From an uncultured Prochlorococcus sp. (lineage in GTDB: Bacteria; Cyanobacteriota; Cyanobacteriia; PCC-6307; Cyanobiaceae), in the NCBI GenBank assembly GCA_902518475.1, contig CABYGI010000009.1, positions 1 to 39,797 on the forward strand: a DNA stretch of 39,797 bases. The letters are read 5' to 3'. Positions 9,913 through 20,807 of this stretch are shown piece after piece. The first letter of the stretch is position 1, and every line of letters begins with the position of its first letter. A program made the position numbers and the translations under genes. The notes under the pieces are model-generated. The model ran no database searches, had not been told where the DNA came from, and worked only from the letters and a program-made list of their open reading frames with translations.

Positions 9913-10454
9913 TGCCACTTTTAAATTCAGTTACTACTCCATACGCAGAGGCATTACTTCAAGTTGTGAATGAAAATTCGCAAACTGAAGAGATGGTTTC
10001 TGAGGTTAAACAACTTTTGGAATTAATAAATGATTCCCCTGAATTGGAGAAGGCATTATCCTCTCCCATTTTAGAGACAGATGCTAAGAAGAAAATCATT
10101 ATTGAAATTTTTTCAAATAAGGTTAATTCTTCTTTACTGAATTTCTTAAAATTATTGGCCGATAGGCAAAGAATTGGAATTCTTACTTCAATTCTTGATA
10201 GGTTTTTAGAGATTTACCGAGAAAATAGTAATATTGCTTTGGCAACTGTTACTTCTGCAGTCGAGCTTACTGATGAACAGAAAGGTTTAATTACCAAAAA
10301 GATCATCAATATTGCTGGAACAGAAAAATTAGAACTTGTAACTAAAATCGACCCATCTCTTATTGGTGGTTTCGTCGCCAGTGTAGGATCAAAAGTAATT
10401 GATGCTTCCCTTGCTTCACAAATTAGAAAACTTGGCTTATCCCTTTCCAAGTAA
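9912..10454 (+). CDS. atpH: ATP synthase F1 subunit delta
   Basis: 180 aa. It joins the b/b' stalk to the top of the alpha-beta hexamer. The N-terminal helical domain starts PYAEALLQV and the C-terminal domain has the family motif DPSLIGGFVASVGSKVIDASLASQIRKL at about residues 145-172. Called atpD in cyanobacterial naming. It starts on the last base of the b stop codon. Confidence 0.97.
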   Translation: MPLLNSVTTPYAEALLQVVNENSQTEEMVSEVKQLLELINDSPELEKALSSPILETDAKKKIIIEIFSNKVNSSLLNFLKLLADRQRIGILTSILDRFLEIYRENSNIALATVTSAVELTDEQKGLITKKIINIAGTEKLELVTKIDPSLIGGFVASVGSKVIDASLASQIRKLGLSLSK

Positions 10455-10472
10455 CTTTTAAATCAACCTTAA

Positions 10473-12002
<1,530 letters not shown>

Positions 12003-12021
12003 ATTTATTTAAGGAGATATC

Positions 12022-12972
12022 ATGGCAAATCTAAAAGAGATTAGAGATCGAATCGTTTCTGTTAAAAATACAAGAAAAATAACGGAGGCCATGAGACTTG
12101 TTGCAGCTGCAAAAGTTAGGAGAGCTCAAGATCAAGTTCTTAAGAGTAGGCCTTTTGCAGATAAACTTGCACGGGTCTTAGAAAATATCCAATCTAGAGT
12201 TCAATTTGAGGCTGTCGACTCTCCTCTATTATCAAAGAGAGCCGTTAAGAGCATCACTTTGGTTTGCATAACTGCGGATAGAGGTTTGTGCGGTGGTTAC
12301 AACACAAATATAATAAAAAAGGTAGAAATAAGATACGCGGAATTAGTCAAACAAGGGTATAAGCCAAATTTAATTTTGGTTGGGAAGAAAGCTATCGGAT
12401 ATTTTCAAAATAGAAAGGATAGATATGTAATTAAAAGTACTTTCAAAGAACTAGAACAGGTACCCACAGTCAAGGACTCTGAAGGAGTAACAAATGAAAT
12501 TTTAGCTGAATTCCTCTCAGAAAATTCTGATAGGGTGGAAATTATATACACGAAATTCATCACTTTAGTTAGCTGCGCCCCTGTCGTTCAAACACTATTG
12601 CCACTTGACCCTCAAGGAATTGCTGAGGAAAACGATGAAATCTTTAGGTTGACTACAAAAGACAGTAAGTTACTTGTTGAAAAATCAAATATGGAAAAAA
12701 GTGATTCAGAGCAGTTGCCATCAGATATTGTTTTTGAACAAAGTCCTGATCAACTATTAGATTCCTTATTACCATTATATTTACAGAATCAGGTACTAAG
12801 AGCTCTTCAAGAGTCAGCAGCTTCTGAACTCGCTTGCAGGATGACTGCTATGAATAATGCGAGTGATAATGCTAAAGAATTAGCAAGTACTTTGAATCTA
12901 ACCTATAACAAAGCCAGGCAAGCAGCTATTACTCAAGAAATATTAGAGGTTGTAGGAGGTTCTGCAGTTTAG
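12022..12972 (+). CDS. atpG: ATP synthase F1 subunit gamma
   Basis: 316 aa. Rotor shaft, with the N-terminal helix MANLKEIRDRIVSVKNTRKITEAM and the C-terminal helix ending LEVVGGSA. The photosynthetic-type insertion is visible at about residues 196-235 and, as in cyanobacteria, lacks the redox-regulated cysteine pair of chloroplasts. An AAGGAGA ribosome site precedes the start by five bases. Called atpC in cyanobacterial naming. Last gene of this operon; beta and epsilon lie on the - strand at 21288-23197. Confidence 0.97.
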   Translation: MANLKEIRDRIVSVKNTRKITEAMRLVAAAKVRRAQDQVLKSRPFADKLARVLENIQSRVQFEAVDSPLLSKRAVKSITLVCITADRGLCGGYNTNIIKKVEIRYAELVKQGYKPNLILVGKKAIGYFQNRKDRYVIKSTFKELEQVPTVKDSEGVTNEILAEFLSENSDRVEIIYTKFITLVSCAPVVQTLLPLDPQGIAEENDEIFRLTTKDSKLLVEKSNMEKSDSEQLPSDIVFEQSPDQLLDSLLPLYLQNQVLRALQESAASELACRMTAMNNASDNAKELASTLNLTYNKARQAAITQEILEVVGGSAV

Positions 12973-12988
12973 CAATAAGATTTAGGAT

Positions 12989-13315
12989 ATGCCTGAATAC
13001 AATATCAAAGTTCAATTTGAGCATAAGACTTTTAGTTTTTTATGTTCTGAAGATCAAGATATTATTTCAGCGGCAAAAATGAATGGAATAGATTTACCAA
13101 GTAGTTGTTGTTCAGGAGTTTGTACAGATTGTGCATCCATGATAATGGAAGGATCTGTAGATCAAGAAGATGCTATGGGATTAAATGATGATTTGAGGGA
13201 AAAGGGCTTTGCTCTTTTGTGTGTTGCATATCCCAAGTCAGATTTGAATATTGTTATTGGCAAAGAAGTCGAAGACGATTTATATAATGATCAATTTGGT
13301 AAATATCAAAAATGA
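12989..13315 (+). CDS. [2Fe-2S] plant-type ferredoxin
   Basis: 108 aa. The cluster ligands follow the plant-type pattern C-x4-C-x2-C in PSSCCSGVCTDCA and a fourth Cys in LLCVAYP about 30 residues later. It is longer than PetF1 (about 97-99 aa) because of a C-terminal tail (GKEVEDDLYNDQFGKYQK), so it is probably not the main photosynthetic ferredoxin but a paralogue for a specific electron acceptor. Only 16 bases follow the gamma stop, so it could be read through from the ATP synthase operon. Its stop overlaps the next gene (ATGA). Confidence 0.9.
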   Translation: MPEYNIKVQFEHKTFSFLCSEDQDIISAAKMNGIDLPSSCCSGVCTDCASMIMEGSVDQEDAMGLNDDLREKGFALLCVAYPKSDLNIVIGKEVEDDLYNDQFGKYQK

Positions 13316-13503
13316 AATTAAGTTCAGTTGATTATTATCTAGATTGGCCAGTTTCAATAAAATTAAAAAATTTAAGGGAATTTATTACTGCAAATTTAGA
13401 AAAAAAAGGTGATTTAATTCGATGGTCAATTGTTGATATTCAAAATTCTATTGACTCTTTTGGAACAAAAAAACTTAAAATTAAAGCTGTCTTAGCTAAT
13501 TAA
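13312..13503 (+). CDS. Small conserved protein coupled to ferredoxin, unknown
   Basis: 63 aa. No membrane segment or known motif. The sequence MKLSSVDYYLDWPVSIKLKN, then REFITANLEKKGDLIRWSIV and a basic C-terminus KKLKIKAVLAN suggest a small alpha/beta fold. The ATG overlaps the ferredoxin stop by four bases, so the two are translated together, and this arrangement argues that it is a real gene with a role linked to that ferredoxin. Function not recognised. Confidence 0.75.
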   Translation: MKLSSVDYYLDWPVSIKLKNLREFITANLEKKGDLIRWSIVDIQNSIDSFGTKKLKIKAVLAN

Positions 13504-13529
13504 AAATATAAATTAAATTTTTTTCAATA

Positions 13530-14579
13530 ATGGAAAATTCGCCAACAATATTCATTGTTCCAACTGGTATTGGTTGTGAAGTAGGAGGTTTTGCTGGGGA
13601 CGCACTTCCTACCGCTAAATTATTAGCATCGGCAAGTGGATGTTTAATTACTCATCCAAATGTTATGAATGGCGGTACTCTTACTGAAAAAGATAAAAAT
13701 ATTTTTTATGTTGAGGGTTATAGTTTAGACCGACTTGCTAAGGGAGAAATCGCTTTAAAAAGTGTAAAGCAACAGAAAATTGGGATAATTTTTGATTCAG
13801 CTATTGAAAAAGAAATATTAGTAAGACATTTACAAGTTGCTGATGCATGTGTTTCTACTCTAGGGATTAATGTTCATTCTTATGTGATTACAAAAAAGCC
13901 ATTAAACATAGTTATTGATTCTGATTCTTCAAAAATCAGTGGTGGCACTATAGAAAATCCTGATACTCTAATTGATGCTGGAAAATTTTTAATAGAAAAA
14001 GGAGTTACGGCAATAGCAATTGTGGCAAAATTTCCAGATGATTCAGATTCTTTAGAAACAAATATCTATCGAGAGGGGAAAGGGGTCGATCCTATTTCCG
14101 GAGTCGAAGCGGTTATAAGTCATTTAATAAGCAAATTTTTAAAAGTTCCTTGTGCCCATGCACCTGCTTTAAATTCAATTCAATTGAATGAAAATTTAGA
14201 TCCTCGTGCAGCTGCAGAAGAAATAGGATACACCTTTTTACCATCAGTACTGATTGGATTAAGCAATGCCCCTGACATTGTTGAATTGCCTTCTGAACAT
14301 GAATTCATTTCACTACATCCTGATCAGATTGAATCTATCGTTGTTCCTCATGGGGCACTAGGTGGAGAGGCAGTACTGGCAGGTATTGAAAAAGGTTTGA
14401 ATATTATCTCTGTAAAAAATCAAAATACATTAAAAGTGACAAATAAGTTTTATAATTATCCTAATCTTTTTGAAGTTGATAATTATTTAGAAGCTGCAGG
14501 TATAATTCTTGCTATCAAAAAAGGTATCAACCTTGATTCAGTTAAACGGCCTTTAAAAAAAATCAAACAGTGTTCTTAA
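13530..14579 (+). CDS. DUF3326 family protein
   Basis: 349 aa, soluble. Glycine-rich N-terminus (IFIVPTGIGCEVGGFAGDALP), then GGTLTEKDKNIFYVEGY and GVDPISGVEAVISHL segments, and SIVVPHGALGGEAVLAGIEKGL near residue 275. These match my memory of the cyanobacterial DUF3326 family. No function is established that I can name. It follows the ferredoxin pair by 26 bases on the same strand and converges with nadE (five bases between stops). Confidence 0.75.
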   Translation: MENSPTIFIVPTGIGCEVGGFAGDALPTAKLLASASGCLITHPNVMNGGTLTEKDKNIFYVEGYSLDRLAKGEIALKSVKQQKIGIIFDSAIEKEILVRHLQVADACVSTLGINVHSYVITKKPLNIVIDSDSSKISGGTIENPDTLIDAGKFLIEKGVTAIAIVAKFPDDSDSLETNIYREGKGVDPISGVEAVISHLISKFLKVPCAHAPALNSIQLNENLDPRAAAEEIGYTFLPSVLIGLSNAPDIVELPSEHEFISLHPDQIESIVVPHGALGGEAVLAGIEKGLNIISVKNQNTLKVTNKFYNYPNLFEVDNYLEAAGIILAIKKGINLDSVKRPLKKIKQCS

Positions 14580-14584
14580 AGTGA

Positions 14585-16282
14585 TTAATAAGATATTGCT
14601 ATGGGAACTCTCCAATCACTTCCTAATGATTGACTGCTTAGTTTTAGGATAGGAGGAGCTTGCTTTCTTTTGAATTCGGCTTTCTTTATAAGTGAGATAA
14701 TTTTTAAAATTAAATCTTTTTTATAACCAACTTCTTCTAGTTGTTGTAAATCTTTTTTCTCTTCAATAATTCCTTTAAGAATATTATCTAAAATAGAATA
14801 AGGTGGGAGAGAATCAGTATCTAGTTGATCAGGACCTAATTCGGCACTTGGAGCTTTCGTTCGGATGTTTTCTCCAATTATATCTACATTAGTATCTAAC
14901 ATATATGATTTTCTATGGTTAATTGAATCTTCACTATCAAGCCAATTACATAATTTAAAAACATTAGTTTTATATAAATCCCCAATTACCGATAATCCCC
15001 CATTCATATCACCATAAAGTGTGCAATATCCTACAGCTAGCTCTGATTTATTTCCTGTTGAAAGTAATAAATGCTTTTCTTGATTTGCTAAAGCCATCAG
15101 AAGCGTTCCTCTTATTCTTGATTGAATATTTTGATTTGTTATTTCAGCCATCTCAAAAGATATGGTATTTAAAAATAATTCTTCAAAAGAGCTCATCAAA
15201 TTTTCAATTGGGATGCTATTGAAATTTATTTTTAATCTTTTCGCTAAATCTTTCGCATCACTCTTTGAATGAGATGAGCTCCACTTAGAGGGCATCGAAA
15301 CGCAATAAACATTATTACTGCCAAGAGCAGCTGTAGCAATTGCTGAAACTAGTGCTGAATCAATGCCACCACTTAGTCCAATTAAAGCTGTTTTAAAACC
15401 GCATTTTTGAGCATAATCCTTTATACCAAGGACTAATGCATCAAAAATTGATGACATCTCAGACTTTTCAAATTTATTTTTTTGAGGTTTTGTGTGCTCA
15501 ATGTCCCAAATGGAGAGGTCTTCTGAAAAAGATTTTAATTGCTTAATTTTCGACCCATTCTTGTCAAGAATAAAACTATTTCCATCAAAAATTAAATTAT
15601 CATTTGCTCCAATCTGGTTTACATATATCAGCGGTACTTGAAGATATTGAGCAGCAAAACTGGAAACTTTGGATCTTAGCTCTAATTTTTTGAATGTATA
15701 TGGGGAGGCCGATAAGTTCACTAAGATATCAACTTTCTTTTTCTTTAAATCAAAAATAGGATTCTTTTTATGAATTCCTCTACCTTCTATATTTTTGTTG
15801 ACCCATAAATCCTCACAGATAGTAAAGCCAAGTCGCCAAGTTTTTTTGTTTATTTCTTTTGTTAATACGGAAACTTTTTCTTCTGATCTAAAGTATCTTT
15901 TCTCATCAAATACTTCATAGGTGGGAAGAATAATTTTACGAGCAATTATTTTCCACTTACCGCGCTCAAGCAATGCAACAGAATTAAAAAGATTTGGGAA
16001 AAAAGAATCATTTATTATCTCAGCAATCCCTACTGTGATACTCAAGTTTCCATATTTTTTACTAATATCTATTGCTAATTGGTCAAGAATTTGATATTGA
16101 TTTTTAATTAAATTTCTTTTTAGAAGTAGGTCGTTTGCTGGATATCCCCATAGTGATAATTCTGGAGTAAGAACTAAATCTGCAGAAGTTGCGTTAGCTT
16201 TAGAAGCTATATAAAGTAATTTTTTTGCGTTACCCTCTAAATCACCAACAACTGGATTAATTTGAGCAAGTAAAAACTTCAT
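14585..16282 (-). CDS. nadE: NAD+ synthase, glutamine-dependent
   Basis: 565 aa, two domains. The N-terminal nitrilase-like glutaminase (1-265) has the triad Glu41, Lys116 and Cys156 (in FTICEDLW). The C-terminal synthetase (275-565) has the ATP PP-loop SGGIDSA at 304-310. It converts nicotinate adenine dinucleotide to NAD+ using glutamine amide nitrogen. It starts immediately after the nadD stop, so the last two steps of NAD synthesis are encoded side by side. Confidence 0.96.
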   Translation of the reverse strand: MKFLLAQINPVVGDLEGNAKKLLYIASKANATSADLVLTPELSLWGYPANDLLLKRNLIKNQYQILDQLAIDISKKYGNLSITVGIAEIINDSFFPNLFNSVALLERGKWKIIARKIILPTYEVFDEKRYFRSEEKVSVLTKEINKKTWRLGFTICEDLWVNKNIEGRGIHKKNPIFDLKKKKVDILVNLSASPYTFKKLELRSKVSSFAAQYLQVPLIYVNQIGANDNLIFDGNSFILDKNGSKIKQLKSFSEDLSIWDIEHTKPQKNKFEKSEMSSIFDALVLGIKDYAQKCGFKTALIGLSGGIDSALVSAIATAALGSNNVYCVSMPSKWSSSHSKSDAKDLAKRLKINFNSIPIENLMSSFEELFLNTISFEMAEITNQNIQSRIRGTLLMALANQEKHLLLSTGNKSELAVGYCTLYGDMNGGLSVIGDLYKTNVFKLCNWLDSEDSINHRKSYMLDTNVDIIGENIRTKAPSAELGPDQLDTDSLPPYSILDNILKGIIEEKKDLQQLEEVGYKKDLILKIISLIKKAEFKRKQAPPILKLSSQSLGSDWRVPIAISY

Positions 16283-16858
16283 TCAACTAATTTTAGTGGA
16301 TTTATAAAGATTATTCTTTTTAACAATTTCTATTAATGAAGTTGGTAAATTAGAATAATTAAAATTTGACCTGAGCTTAGAACTTGAAATATTTGGGATT
16401 TTTATGTTTGAAATCTTAAATTTCACTTTATAAGTCTCTAACATTTTAAGAGTATTTGATTCAACAGGATATCCTTCTCTTAAAATTACTAAAAAACTAA
16501 CTTCATCAGTAATTTTATCAAAATTTTTCCAGTAGAAAATATCTTTAATTAAATCGCTCCCAATAACAAAATCTAAATTATTTGATTCATAAATTTTTTT
16601 ACATTTTTTTATTGACTCTACTGCCCATTGACTACTAACACTTTGATTTAATAAAAGTTTAGGATTATCTAAATCTTCAATAAGAGTTTTTAATAAATGG
16701 CTACGAATTGAGATATCCTCTTTATGTTTTTTGCTTGGATTGTTGCTTACATAACAAATGGTTAATGCATAAACTTTACATAATTCCTTTAATATTTTCT
16801 CATGACCAATGGTAGGTGGATCTGCACTAGTACCAAATAATGCAATTCTTGTTCCCAT
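16283..16858 (-). CDS. nadD: Nicotinate-nucleotide adenylyltransferase
   Basis: About 191 aa. The nucleotidyltransferase motif FGTSADPPTIGHEKIL sits at the N-terminus, and NISSSKLRSNF (the ISSTxIR-type motif) near residue 162. It makes nicotinate adenine dinucleotide, the substrate of the adjacent NadE. I chose the ATG at 16858, directly before the first beta strand. A TTG at 16870 would add four residues and overlap the upstream GTPase stop by four bases; either is possible. Confidence 0.92.
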   Translation of the reverse strand: MGTRIALFGTSADPPTIGHEKILKELCKVYALTICYVSNNPSKKHKEDISIRSHLLKTLIEDLDNPKLLLNQSVSSQWAVESIKKCKKIYESNNLDFVIGSDLIKDIFYWKNFDKITDEVSFLVILREGYPVESNTLKMLETYKVKFKISNIKIPNISSSKLRSNFNYSNLPTSLIEIVKKNNLYKSTKIS

Positions 16859-16866
16859 TTTCAGGT

Positions 16867-18108
16867 TCAAGGTAGAAAACTAATAAAATTATTATTTAGA
16901 TTTCTATTTGATAAATAAATATTAATGTGGTTAAAAACCTCTGGTTCATTAAAAGTTAAATTTTGAATCATCATGGCAGGTTCTACTAACGCAACTTTGC
17001 TTCTTATAAATATTTCTTTTGCTGCTAATTTCCCAAGGATTTTTGTAGAATAAACAGCGATTGCTGCTTGAACAATTGCTATAGGCCCATAGGGTAACAA
17101 CGAAATACCGTTAGTGAAAGGTGCCGTTAATAAAAATACTTTTCTAATGAGGTTGAATGATGTATTTACGCCAACTTGAGTGACTCCCAAAAATAGATTA
17201 TTAATGGATATCTTTTTAAAGATTGTTCTTGTGGATTCACCCTTTAAATTTAAGCCGTAAATTTTGCTTAATTCTCCAATCAAGGCAGTATCTAGAGCAA
17301 AACTGCCAGCAACATCAAATAAAATAAAGGGATTTAGAGCTACTGCTGATGCCTTTATGGTCGAAAATTTACCAATAGTTGATTGAGCTAATTTTTGCCT
17401 TCTTTTCAATCTTTGCTCCTTTATTTGTAGAAATAATTTGTCAGCTAGTTGAAGGGAATTAAGTGTTAACAGGATCTCACCATGTTGATTTATTATTTTT
17501 GTTAGGTAATTTTTAAGATTGTTTCCATGGTTGAGAATTATTGGAATATTTAAATCTTTTGGAAGCTTAAACTTTATATTTTCCAAAATTTCTTTTAAGT
17601 CATTTTTATTTAAAAGATCGATTTTATTTAAAACTAAAATTATCTTTTTCCCATCTTTAATTAAAGAGCTTATTTCGTTTAATTCATTTCTATTTAAATC
17701 TCCCGAAATTATAAATAAAATAAGATCCGAATGATTCTTGTAAGGGTAAACTTTATCAGAAAATTTGATATTGCAGAAATCAAATCCTGGGGTGTCTTGC
17801 AACTCTATACTACTGAGTGTTTGATATCTTAGGGACCAAGGTTCTACTTGTATTTCTCTTGTGGTCCCATTGATAATATTTGTTGTGAATATATCTTTTT
17901 TTAATAAAGAATTTAAAACAGAAGATTTTCCTACGCCTGATTTACCATATGCGCCAATTCTAATTTTTTTCTCTTTGAGCCTAAAAAGTTGTTGATTAAA
18001 AGAAATTATTTCTCTATTAAAATAACTTTTTTCATAGTTGGTAAGATCAATAGTCTCCCACCAATTTTTTAAGAGTAAATAATTTTTATTAATTTTCAAT
18101 TCTTTCAT
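16867..18108 (-). CDS. GTPase with C-terminal DUF697-type membrane domain
   Basis: 413 aa. Era/TrmE-like G domain: G1 GKSGVGKSS at about 54-62, switch region NGTTRE, G3 DTPG near 104 and G4 NKID near 160. The C-terminal half has hydrophobic stretches (FILFDVAGSFALDTALIGEL and a later LLTAPFTNGISLLPYGPIAIVQAAIAV) typical of DUF697 proteins. The substrate process is unknown. It sits in a - strand run between a CNNM protein (three bases upstream) and nadD (overlapping or close). Likely membrane-associated. Confidence 0.85.
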   Translation of the reverse strand: MKELKINKNYLLLKNWWETIDLTNYEKSYFNREIISFNQQLFRLKEKKIRIGAYGKSGVGKSSVLNSLLKKDIFTTNIINGTTREIQVEPWSLRYQTLSSIELQDTPGFDFCNIKFSDKVYPYKNHSDLILFIISGDLNRNELNEISSLIKDGKKIILVLNKIDLLNKNDLKEILENIKFKLPKDLNIPIILNHGNNLKNYLTKIINQHGEILLTLNSLQLADKLFLQIKEQRLKRRQKLAQSTIGKFSTIKASAVALNPFILFDVAGSFALDTALIGELSKIYGLNLKGESTRTIFKKISINNLFLGVTQVGVNTSFNLIRKVFLLTAPFTNGISLLPYGPIAIVQAAIAVYSTKILGKLAAKEIFIRSKVALVEPAMMIQNLTFNEPEVFNHINIYLSNRNLNNNFISFLP

Positions 18109-18111
18109 GAT

Positions 18112-19089
18112 TTATTTGTTCCGCCAACCAGCTATCACTGATAAAACAGCTTCTGCGCCGATAATCCCCACGAACCCCCCAAATTCATCTACTACTACTT
18201 TTACTCCATTCTGATTCTTGTCAAATCTTGTTAATAATTGATCTGCCTTAATCATTTCGGGAATATAGTCGACGGGTTCGCAAATTTCTGATAAAGAATT
18301 TTTATTTTCTCCATTAATTAATCCTGCTAAGATTTTCTCACGTTTAACTACACCTTTTATCTTGTCAACTTTATCTCCCAAAATAACCCACCATGGAGAA
18401 TTATCAGACATTATGATTGTCGAAATTTCATCAAGATTTGAAGACCCATCAAGACAAGGTACTGAAACTCTAGGGATCATTAAGTCTTTAGCTTTTAAGT
18501 CATTTAATTGAAAAACTTTAAATATCATTGCTGCTTCATCAGCTTCTATTAAACCTTTTTGGCTCCCTATTTTTGCCATCTGTCTAATTTCCTCTTCATC
18601 TGTTGAAATTTCATTTTCTGCAGTAATAACAGGAAATATTTGTTCGATTAATATTAAGAATGGCCTCATTAAGATATTTAAGATTCTCAAGATAGGTACA
18701 GATAATAATGCTATTTGAACTGAAAATCTCGTGCCTAGTGCTTTCGGTAGAACTTCTCCTACCAAAACAACTAATATATAAAAAACAATTGAAAATAAGG
18801 TTAAACCATAACTGCTATTTATAACCAATGCTCCGTATACCCCTAAAATAAGACTTCCAATGATGTTAAAACCATTATTTGTAATAGTAATTACAGTAAG
18901 TGTTCTTCCAAGGTGTTTTCTAAGTTTAAGAAGTTGATTGGCAGAACTTTTTGGCTTTTGTTTCGAAGCTATTTCAAAAATTCTAATTGAATTCACGGCT
19001 AAAAAAGCTGCCTCTACTCCCGAACAACATGCTGACCCAATTAAGATTATAGTTATTAGTAAAATTAAGCCGTAAACACTTGGTTCCAT
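18112..19089 (-). CDS. CNNM-type transporter/regulator (DUF21 + CBS domains)
   Basis: 325 aa. N-terminal DUF21 with about three to four membrane helices (residues 5-135), including the ITNNGFNIIGSLILG and VGEVLPKALGTRF motifs. Two CBS modules follow (about 195-310; KDLMIPRVSV is the usual first strand). Such proteins were called hemolysins but relate to CorC/CNNM magnesium or cation export. It lacks the C-terminal CorC_HlyC domain. Transcribed three bases ahead of the GTPase gene. Confidence 0.88.
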   Translation of the reverse strand: MEPSVYGLILLITIILIGSACCSGVEAAFLAVNSIRIFEIASKQKPKSSANQLLKLRKHLGRTLTVITITNNGFNIIGSLILGVYGALVINSSYGLTLFSIVFYILVVLVGEVLPKALGTRFSVQIALLSVPILRILNILMRPFLILIEQIFPVITAENEISTDEEEIRQMAKIGSQKGLIEADEAAMIFKVFQLNDLKAKDLMIPRVSVPCLDGSSNLDEISTIIMSDNSPWWVILGDKVDKIKGVVKREKILAGLINGENKNSLSEICEPVDYIPEMIKADQLLTRFDKNQNGVKVVVDEFGGFVGIIGAEAVLSVIAGWRNK

Positions 19090-19163
19090 TAAAATAGATT
19101 GAAAACTAAATCTGTTTTAATTCATTCTTCCATTTTTTTTTAAAACACGCCAATTCACAATTT

Positions 19164-20489
19164 ATGTTTAAACCAGAAAATAAAGTTTTCGAAGAAAGAA
19201 GAGAAATTTTCCTAAATAAACTAGGTGGTAAATCTGCTATCATCCCAGCAGCAAATCTCGTAAAGCATCATGCCGATTGTGAATATCCTTTTAGACAAGA
19301 TAGTAATTTTTGGTATTTAACCGGTTTCGATGAGCCAGATGCAATTGCTCTTTTCCTATCGCACAAGTCAAAGGGAGAGAGATTTATAATGTTTGTTGCT
19401 CCTAAAGATGTCATGAGCGAAGTTTGGCATGGCTTTAGATGGGGTTTAGAAGGTGCTGAAAAAGAGTTTAATGCTGATAAGGCTCACTCAATTAAGGAAT
19501 TTAAAGATTTACTCCCATCTTACATAAATGGTTCTGATGAACTTGTTTTTTCAATTGGTAAGCATCCATTAATTGAGAAATTAGTTCTTGAGATTTTTTC
19601 ACAACAACTTGACAAGCGTTCAAGATTAGGATTTGGTGCAAATTCTATAAAATCTCCAGAAATTTATTTAAATGATATGAGATTAATCAAAAGTGAATTT
19701 GAAATTAATAGAATGAGAAAAGCCATACAAATCTCAGCCGAAGCTCATGAACTAGTTAGAGAATCTATCTCATCAAAAAAAAATGAAAGACAAATTCAGG
19801 GTCTTCTAGAGGGCTTCTTTTTGGAGAAAGGGGCAAGAGGACCAGCTTATAATTCTATTGTTGCTTCAGGAGATAATGCATGTATTTTGCATTACACTTT
19901 AAATAACTCACCCTTAAAGAAGGAAGATTTGTTGTTGGTGGATGCTGGCTGCTCGCTAACTGATTACTACAATGGAGACATAACAAGAACCATACCAATA
20001 GGTGGTAAATTTTCTAATGAGCAAAAAGTTATATATGAAATTGTATTGAATGCGCAGAAAAATGCAATTAAAAGTGCTGTAAAGGGCTCTAATTCTAGTG
20101 CTGTTCATAATGTTGCTTTAACAATTCTGATAGAGGGATTAAAAGAAATTGGTTTATTGTCTGGCAATACTGAGGAGATAATTGAGAATCAATCTTATAA
20201 ACATCTTTATATGCATAGAACTGGACATTGGCTCGGATTAGATGTTCATGATGTTGGAGCATACAGAATGGGAGACTATGAAGTGCCATTACAAGATGGA
20301 ATGATTCTTACAGTAGAGCCTGGTATCTATATAAGTGATAGGATCCCAGTCCCTGAGGGACAACCACCCATAGACGAAAAATGGAAAGGTATAGGGATAA
20401 GAATAGAAGATGATGTTCTGGTCACAAATACAAACCCAGAAGTTTTAAGTATTACAGCACTAAAAGAAATTTCTGATATAGAATTTTAA
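19164..20489 (+). CDS. pepP: Xaa-Pro aminopeptidase (M24B)
   Basis: 441 aa, normal length. The N-terminal creatinase-like domain opens with HHADCEYPFRQDSNFWYLTGF. The catalytic pita-bread domain has the metal ligands in VDAGCSLTDYYNGDITRT (two Asp), HRTGHWLGLDVHD (His), EPGIYI (Glu) and GIRIEDDVLVT (Glu). It removes N-terminal residues before proline and is cytoplasmic. Divergent from the CNNM gene with a 74-base gap. Confidence 0.93.
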   Translation: MFKPENKVFEERREIFLNKLGGKSAIIPAANLVKHHADCEYPFRQDSNFWYLTGFDEPDAIALFLSHKSKGERFIMFVAPKDVMSEVWHGFRWGLEGAEKEFNADKAHSIKEFKDLLPSYINGSDELVFSIGKHPLIEKLVLEIFSQQLDKRSRLGFGANSIKSPEIYLNDMRLIKSEFEINRMRKAIQISAEAHELVRESISSKKNERQIQGLLEGFFLEKGARGPAYNSIVASGDNACILHYTLNNSPLKKEDLLLVDAGCSLTDYYNGDITRTIPIGGKFSNEQKVIYEIVLNAQKNAIKSAVKGSNSSAVHNVALTILIEGLKEIGLLSGNTEEIIENQSYKHLYMHRTGHWLGLDVHDVGAYRMGDYEVPLQDGMILTVEPGIYISDRIPVPEGQPPIDEKWKGIGIRIEDDVLVTNTNPEVLSITALKEISDIEF

Positions 20490-20542
20490 AATTTGACTTA
20501 TCTAGTTAATAGATTTATTTTTATTAAGTCTAAAGCTCAAAA

Positions 20543-20701
20543 ATGAATAAGTCCGATTCATATGATTCGAAACTCTCTCAAGCAAGAGGCTTAGCTAGTC
20601 AGCTTGGTATGTTTGCAGAAGAAAACGATATCCCTAAGGATCTTTGGGATTCATTGGAAGCTACAATTTATGACTTCTATGAAGTATCCCATGATAGATA
20701 A
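20543..20701 (+). CDS. Small conserved protein (52 aa), unknown
   Basis: Reads MNKSDSYDSKLSQARGLASQ, then LGMFAEENDIPKDLWDSLEA and TIYDFYEVSHDR. It is acidic, probably helical and soluble. It begins 53 bases after pepP and precedes the PSRP-3 gene on the same strand. The reading frame has a natural amphipathic pattern and sensible codon use, unlike the overlapping longer frame that starts at 20604. I take it as a real short gene although no function is recognised. Confidence 0.7.
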   Translation: MNKSDSYDSKLSQARGLASQLGMFAEENDIPKDLWDSLEATIYDFYEVSHDR

Positions 20702-20807
20702 AAATCCCTTTTTGAAGGTATCAATAACTAAAATCAAGAATTTTTGCATAAATCAATCAAAATGTGACCAAAAACTGATAAATTATTTAATAAACATAAA
20801 TAAGTGA

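Noticed and set aside
20604..20807. 67-codon + strand frame between pepP and PSRP-3
   Set aside because: It overlaps the better 52-aa frame at 20543-20701 in another phase and has AT-driven composition (Lys, Asn and Ile runs) in its second half.
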